Part shown: positions 62,278 through 64,000 of the stretch, piece after piece
Layout: each line of letters opens with the position of its first letter
Position numbering within the stretch: the stretch's first letter is position 1
NCBI GenBank assembly: GCA_009779895.1
Contig: WRBB01000007.1
Span: 1 to 64,000, forward strand
DNA from: Lachnospiraceae bacterium
GTDB lineage: Bacteria > Bacillota > Clostridia > Lachnospirales > Lachnospiraceae
Reading direction: 5' to 3'
DNA: 64,000 bases
Position numbers and translations under genes: made by a program
Notes under the pieces: generated by a model
Databases searched by the model: none
What the model was told of the DNA's origin: nothing
Seen by the model: the letters and a program-made list of their open reading frames with translations, nothing else

Positions 62278-63054
62278 TTATACACAGCTAAAGCAACCAT
62301 CAATCACCAGATCACTACCGTTGGTAAAGCTTGCTGCATCAGACAGCAAGTAAATAACACCACCTGCCAGCTCTTCCGGTTGACCATAGCGTTCCATCGG
62401 TGTCAAATCCATCCATCTGTCTTGCCAATCTTGCCTCACATGGCAAGTCAATTCTGTATACATATAACCCGGGCTAACGCTATTCACACGAATACCATCT
62501 TTGCAATACTCTACTGCAAGGCTTTTTGTCAAATGAATCACGCCTGCTTTTGAAGTATTATAAGACGCCTGCTCTTGCGGCCAATTCACAATATGACCTG
62601 ACATAGATGCCGTATTTACAATAGAACCTTTTTTGCCATTTGCAATCAAATATTTTGCAAACTCACTGGCAACATAATATACACCATTTAAGTTTACATC
62701 AATTACTTTTAACCACTCCGCAGGTGTTACTTCTTTTGCTGATTTATGAAGAACAATGCCGGCATTGTTAAACAACAAATCCAATGTTCCCATCTCTGCG
62801 CCCGCTTTTTCAATCGCAACTTTCACAGCATCCGGATCTGTCACATCCACTTCAAATGCAGTCACTTTTTTGCCTGTAGCTTTTGCAATCTCATCTGCCG
62901 CTACCTTAGCTTTCTCTCCTTGCACATCAAAAATAGCAATCTCTGCTCCAACCTCAGCTATCTTTTGGGCAACTACCCTACCAATTCCTTGCGCACCGCC
63001 GGTTACAACAACAACCTTACCCTCTAAAGAAAACAGTTTTTCCAATGCAGTCAT
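62278..63054 (-). CDS. short-chain dehydrogenase/reductase
   Basis: A 258-residue classical SDR. The coenzyme motif is VTGGAQGIGRVVAQ (near 17-30), the NNAG motif is DLLFNNAGIVL (near 91), and the catalytic Ser, Tyr and Lys are in NTASMSGHIV (near 146) and ASYNTSKAGV (near 162). An Asp after the second strand (AIFDVQGEK) indicates NAD preference. Probably oxidises a sugar or polyol of the cluster. AAGGAGG precedes the ATG. It is separated from the next SDR by about 160 bp holding a gene scar. Confidence 0.9.
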   Translation of the reverse strand: MTALEKLFSLEGKVVVVTGGAQGIGRVVAQKIAEVGAEIAIFDVQGEKAKVAADEIAKATGKKVTAFEVDVTDPDAVKVAIEKAGAEMGTLDLLFNNAGIVLHKSAKEVTPAEWLKVIDVNLNGVYYVASEFAKYLIANGKKGSIVNTASMSGHIVNWPQEQASYNTSKAGVIHLTKSLAVEYCKDGIRVNSVSPGYMYTELTCHVRQDWQDRWMDLTPMERYGQPEELAGGVIYLLSDAASFTNGSDLVIDGCFSCV

Positions 63055-63102
63055 TTTAAAAATCCTCCTTCACTTAAAACATCTTTATTATCATTTCCAT
63101 TG

Positions 63103-63189
63103 TTACACACTATTTACAATAAACGGACATTCTTTCCCCGTCAATACATTCATCCAATTTTTTACCAATATATTCACCATATTTTCCGC
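63103..63189 (-). pseudogene. C-terminal remnant of a 2-hydroxyacid dehydrogenase
   Basis: Twenty-eight codons reading AENMVNILVKNWMNVLTGK then ECPFIVNSV and a stop at 63103. This matches the C-terminus of the dehydrogenase at 51615-52565 (ENMANASVKNLMDVLTGK then ACPFIVN). A stop codon lies directly upstream of the matching part in that frame, and no catalytic region remains. It sits between two SDR genes. Confidence 0.85.
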
Positions 63190-63216
63190 TTATTCTTTCT
63201 TTTCTCATTTTCATTA

Positions 63217-63981
63217 TTATCTGGCGGTATAAGCACCATCCACAGACAAAACCGCACCGGTAGCATAAGGCATACTATCATTGGCAAAATGCAAGCAAGC
63301 ATAAGCAATATCCCGTGGATTCCCCATTTTCATCAAGGGTCTATCCGAACTAAGCTCTATCAAAGTCGCTTGTGGATCCGCTGAAGAATCAATTATATTT
63401 TGTACCAATGGCGTTAAGACTCGCCCCGGACACACACAATTCACTCTAATATTTTCCAAAGCATAGTCAACTGCCATACATTGTGACAAAGAAATCATTG
63501 CCGCTTTGGAAACATTGTATGCAGTCTGCCCGGCAATCGCAGCCAATCCCGCTTCTGACGCTATGTTAACAATAGAACCGCGACCATTTTTTTGCATCAG
63601 AGGAATCGCATACTTACTACATAAAAAAGCACCATCCAAATTAACATTCATAATTTTTTGCCACTGAGAAAAGTCCGTTTCACCAACCTTACCCGGCGCA
63701 AAAATCCCGGCACAATTCACTAAAATATCCAATGTCCCATGGGCTTTCGCAATTTTTTCAAAAACCTCTTTTACCTGATTTTCTTTGCCGATATCAAGAG
63801 CAAACACATCCGCTTGTCCACCAATTTCCGCTTTTGCCGCCTGCAATTCATCTTGGTTTATACCAAGCAAAACCACATATGCACCTTGGCTACGAAACAA
63901 CTGTGCCACTTCTTTGCCAATACCGGAAGAACCACCGGTAATAGCAGCCACTTTCCCTTCTAAACAAAAACATTCTTTCAT
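63217..63981 (-). CDS. short-chain dehydrogenase/reductase (second)
   Basis: A 254-residue classical SDR. Motifs: ITGGSSGIGKEVAQLF (near 14-29), LVNCAGIFAPG (near 86-96, with Cys in place of the usual Asn), and NIASEAGLAAIAGQTAYNVS with catalytic Tyr and Lys (near 137-160). Here the region after the second strand, VLLGINQDE, lacks the NAD-type Asp. It is the first gene of the visible cluster on this strand and has a strong GGGAGG site at the right edge; the unit may continue beyond the window. Substrate unknown. Confidence 0.88.
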   Translation of the reverse strand: MKECFCLEGKVAAITGGSSGIGKEVAQLFRSQGAYVVLLGINQDELQAAKAEIGGQADVFALDIGKENQVKEVFEKIAKAHGTLDILVNCAGIFAPGKVGETDFSQWQKIMNVNLDGAFLCSKYAIPLMQKNGRGSIVNIASEAGLAAIAGQTAYNVSKAAMISLSQCMAVDYALENIRVNCVCPGRVLTPLVQNIIDSSADPQATLIELSSDRPLMKMGNPRDIAYACLHFANDSMPYATGAVLSVDGAYTAR

Positions 63982-64000
63982 TGGGTTTCCTCCCTCTTTT

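Noticed and set aside
1..64000. CRISPR arrays, tRNA or rRNA genes, insertion sequences, prophage
   Set aside because: I saw no regularly spaced repeats, cloverleaf-like sequences, transposase motifs or phage structural genes while reading both strands.

Overview
The window reads as a chromosomal segment of an AT-rich, anaerobic, low-GC Gram-positive bacterium. Clostridia are most likely, and Lachnospirales is my best guess. The supporting signs are strong AGGAGG-type ribosome sites, many ferredoxin-like proteins, a class III anaerobic ribonucleotide reductase, family-2 sugar ABC importers with lipoprotein binding proteins, an MsmK-type orphan ATPase and a DUF6106-like protein. Family-level placement is inference. 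I see no rRNA, tRNA, CRISPR array, prophage or insertion sequence.

Layout. (1) 1-15176, all minus strand: a surface-polysaccharide cluster with two GlfT2-like glycosyltransferases, a pyruvyl transferase fused to an FrhB-like iron-sulfur reductase, a DUF6270-like protein, two COG5610-related proteins, GT2 and GT4 glycosyltransferases, and a Wzm/Wzt-type exporter. The exporter ATPase carries an unusual signal-peptide, cohesin-like and membrane-anchor N-terminus. (2) 15337-21635: housekeeping genes (RACo-like ASKHA protein, ElaA-like acetyltransferase, HD hydrolase, PEP carboxylase, ferredoxin-type aldo/keto reductase) with a truncated msrA scar. (3) 21712-25408: sugar epimerase and Gfo/Idh/MocA oxidoreductase next to a one-protein HTH-ATPase-STAS regulator and a broken sensor kinase. 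(4) 25457-32277: ferredoxin protein, a lactococcin-972-type bacteriocin operon with its dedicated ABC system, a secreted beta-rich protein, a lipoprotein, and a TipA-like MerR regulator with an internal translation start. (5) 32420-40355: an inositol-type operon (iolG, iolE, second dehydrogenase, ABC importer) facing a LacI regulator, with clear operators between them. (6) 40333-48033: hybrid histidine kinase, malic enzyme, PfkB kinase, orphan sugar-ABC ATPase, CdaR-like regulator and a DUF6106-like protein. (7) 48100-51430: thioredoxin reductase and an NrdD fused to a thioredoxin domain. (8) 51615-63981, all minus: a large sugar-acid or sugar-oxidation cluster with its own ABC importer (two permeases), several dehydrogenases, two lactonase-like hydrolases, a cupin-type phosphoglucose isomerase and a shikimate-dehydrogenase-like protein.

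Working together: regions 5 and 8 each pair a family-2 importer with NAD(P)-dependent oxidoreductases and isomerases, which suggests import and oxidative breakdown of polyols or sugars. Region 8 has no sugar kinase or aldolase in view and matches no textbook pathway I know, so it is the best candidate for an undescribed catabolic route. The most unusual single proteins are the cohesin-like Wzt ATPase, the HTH-ATPase-STAS regulator and the NrdD-thioredoxin fusion. Two gene scars (msrA and a hydroxyacid dehydrogenase tail) show recent rearrangement.
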